Shown here piece by piece: positions 62,698-64,000 of a stretch of DNA of 64,000 nucleotides. The number at the start of each line of letters is the position of its first letter. Position 1 is the stretch's first letter. A program made the translations under genes and the position numbers. The DNA comes from Glaciecola sp048820975 (GTDB lineage Bacteria > Pseudomonadota > Gammaproteobacteria > Enterobacterales > Alteromonadaceae): NCBI RefSeq assembly GCF_048820975.1, contig NZ_JBMEUF010000001.1, positions 2,604,001 through 2,668,000 on the forward strand. The letters run 5' to 3'. The notes beneath the pieces are model-generated. The model was not told the DNA's origin and searched no databases. It saw only the letters and a list, made by a program, of their open reading frames with translations.

Positions 62698-63557
62698 GTA
62701 TTCTTTTTATAAATAATTTGGTTAGGTTGATAACCTTTGTTGGTGTCAGGTGAATAAGCGCTGGGCTCAACTATTTGCTGAGTTAAAGGCTTACGGCGGC
62801 TAGGCCCTTGAAACCTTACCTGGTAAGTTTCGTATTCTCGAATAGACTCATAACAATACTTTCCTAAGGCGGCTTCTAACTCGGGTAGCATATGGTTTGT
62901 AATCAGAATACTATTCTTATTTGCCGAACGGCGCTGCCTCAACAAATTACCTAACCAACTTTGCGCGTTCTTCTTAAGGACGGTTTCATTCACGCACACT
63001 TCATCTAGTATTAGTAAATCAACATCAAGGAGCTGCTGGGCAAGTTCACGGTAGCGAAGGGAGGCTTTATCTTCTGCTTGATAATCGTATGAGAACAAAC
63101 GCATATCAAGCAAGGTTTGTAATTGGCGATATACCACGCTAATTTCAAATTTATTGATAAGTTCATGTGCAATGGCGCCGGCAATATGCGATTTACCGCG
63201 GCCATAATCACCGTAAAAAATCATCATATGAGAACGGCTTTTACGCCATTTAGGGTCTTTATGAGCGGCAATAAAAGAACGAGCAATACTAACCGCTTCA
63301 ATTACGTCTTGTGCATCTTCGCGCAAGTTTTCAAAGGTCCAATTAGGGTTAAGCTCTGATTTACCATGTAACTGGTTAATACGCTTTAACTTATTGGTGG
63401 CTTGAATGCGTTGTAAATCGGCATTAGCCTGTGCTTCATACTGCTGGCGATTTTTTTTGTAGTCAAAGTCGGGTATTTCTACATTGTGCGCTGCGCTTTG
63501 GCGATCAAGCCCCATCACACCTTTTAATTCATTCAAACGTTCTTGTAATGTTTTCAT
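62694..63557 (-). CDS. dnaC: DnaC-like replicative helicase loader
   Basis: A 287-residue AAA+ ATPase of the DnaC/DnaI type. The Walker A loop is GDYGRGKSH (116-124) and the Walker B is DLLILDEV; ITNHMLP is a sensor-like segment. The N-terminal extension (residues 1-100) is helical, as in loaders. It should load DnaB at the origin. Its stop overlaps the stop of the convergent GGDEF-EAL gene by 4 nt (62694-62697). The DnaT-like gene is 18 nt upstream, forming a dnaT-dnaC operon near oriC. Confidence 0.87.
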   Translation of the reverse strand: MKTLQERLNELKGVMGLDRQSAAHNVEIPDFDYKKNRQQYEAQANADLQRIQATNKLKRINQLHGKSELNPNWTFENLREDAQDVIEAVSIARSFIAAHKDPKWRKSRSHMMIFYGDYGRGKSHIAGAIAHELINKFEISVVYRQLQTLLDMRLFSYDYQAEDKASLRYRELAQQLLDVDLLILDEVCVNETVLKKNAQSWLGNLLRQRRSANKNSILITNHMLPELEAALGKYCYESIREYETYQVRFQGPSRRKPLTQQIVEPSAYSPDTNKGYQPNQIIYKKNT

Positions 63558-63575
63558 ATACCTGTATTACTCATA

Positions 63576-64000
63576 TTAAATATGGTCTTTATACTGTTCA
63601 ATTAGCTTAGCTACATTATCATCAAACACTATGCCTGCACTAGGGGTGACATACTGATGGCCACTCGCTGTTTTTTGTTCTGCAATTGGAATGCGCTGCC
63701 TGCGCTGTTTTAAATGAATCACTAGCTTTTGAGTCCACTGATACTCGGTGTGCTGGCTGTCTATTCTACCTATCCAGTAGGCTATAAATTCGCCCAGTTC
63801 ATCGGCACTGTAGAAGGCTTCTAGCAGGCCTACCAGTTTACATAAGTCATTAAACACACTTTCAGTGGGGCGCCACGATACTTGCATAGCTTTGTGCTGG
63901 CTATGAAAACTCGGATCATTTAATGATTGTGGTAATTGTGACAAGGGCAACGACACTTCTTGCTTATGTAAACTTTGGCTAGGCTCAAGGCTTTCTGAAA
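63576..64000 (-). CDS. dnaT: DnaT-like primosomal protein (partial, cut by window edge)
   Basis: The segment aligns in pattern with the C-terminal part of E. coli DnaT: SWRPTESVFNDLCKL, then ADELGEFIAYWIGR and QWTQKLVIHLK (DnaT: DWQPDADFIRLAALW, EELASFIAYWQ, QWQQKLARSL). The frame is open without interruption to the window end. The GTG at 63956 is internal rather than a start, because the upstream codons continue (residues SLEPSQSLHKQE). The gene is therefore partial at its 5' end. It precedes dnaC by 18 nt and should aid primosome assembly. Confidence 0.75.
   Translation of the reverse strand, partial: SESLEPSQSLHKQEVSLPLSQLPQSLNDPSFHSQHKAMQVSWRPTESVFNDLCKLVGLLEAFYSADELGEFIAYWIGRIDSQHTEYQWTQKLVIHLKQRRQRIPIAEQKTASGHQYVTPSAGIVFDDNVAKLIEQYKDHI

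Noticed and set aside
1..64000. CRISPR arrays, tRNA, rRNA or complete insertion sequences
   Set aside because: No regularly spaced long direct repeats, no cloverleaf or rRNA-like stretch, and no transposase were recognised by reading; a computed search could still find small RNAs.

Overview
This window looks like the replication-origin region of a marine gammaproteobacterium of the Alteromonadales type (Alteromonadaceae/Glaciecola-like). That placement is an inference. It rests on the moderate-to-low GC content, the gene order mnmG-rsmG-parA-parB-atpIBEFHAGDC beside a DnaA-box cluster, a DnaT/DnaC helicase-loader pair near that cluster, PqiABC, a CLCA_X-type protein, an ExeM-like nuclease with a GlyGly-CTERM tail, and the abundance of lipoproteins and TonB-dependent uptake genes. 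No rRNA, tRNA, CRISPR array or complete insertion sequence was seen.

Region 1 (1-14.3 kb) is a mosaic of metabolic and accessory genes: a MarR regulator facing an alpha/beta hydrolase; a CLCA_X-type predicted metalloprotein; a radical-SAM/TIGR03915-type DNA repair pair preceded by a LexA-like box; a three-gene surface-modification cassette (LicD-like transferase, HAD phosphatase fused to a nucleotidyltransferase, SAM methyltransferase); a uracil-DNA-glycosylase-family protein; a choline/ecdysteroid-kinase-like protein; a MocA/XdhC pair; a YtcJ-like amidohydrolase lipoprotein; and a small amphipathic lipoprotein.

Region 2 (14.4-31.8 kb) holds a TetR-controlled flavoprotein/DUF2855 pair with a double palindromic operator, a secreted ExeM/NucH nuclease, a TonB receptor next to a GH13 amylase lipoprotein, an M1 aminopeptidase, a pqiABC-type envelope lipid-transport operon in which pqiA is split in two, and three small envelope proteins.

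Region 3 (31.8-47.9 kb) has the texture of an accessory island. It contains tandem and dispersed repeats, a secreted gluzincin peptidase, a CcdAB toxin-antitoxin pair, a duplicated beta-propeller lipoprotein with a collagen-like stretch, a decayed alpha/beta hydrolase, a fungal-type cytosine deaminase under a membrane AraC regulator, an OsmC gene cut off at a dispersed repeat, a secreted TonB-domain protein, a serine beta-lactamase-like hydrolase, and an isolated two-gene phage-type lysis module (holin plus M15 endopeptidase).

Region 4 (47.9-64 kb) is the conserved origin neighbourhood. The F1Fo ATP synthase operon, parB, parA, rsmG and mnmG all read leftward, away from a putative oriC at about 59.95-60.24 kb that contains perfect DnaA boxes, GATC sites and an AT-rich segment. 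On the other side are a membrane GGDEF-EAL protein reading away from oriC, then dnaC and a dnaT-like gene that runs off the window edge. The region combines replication initiation (oriC, DnaA boxes, DnaT/DnaC), segregation (ParAB), tRNA/rRNA modification (MnmG, RsmG) and energy conservation (ATP synthase).
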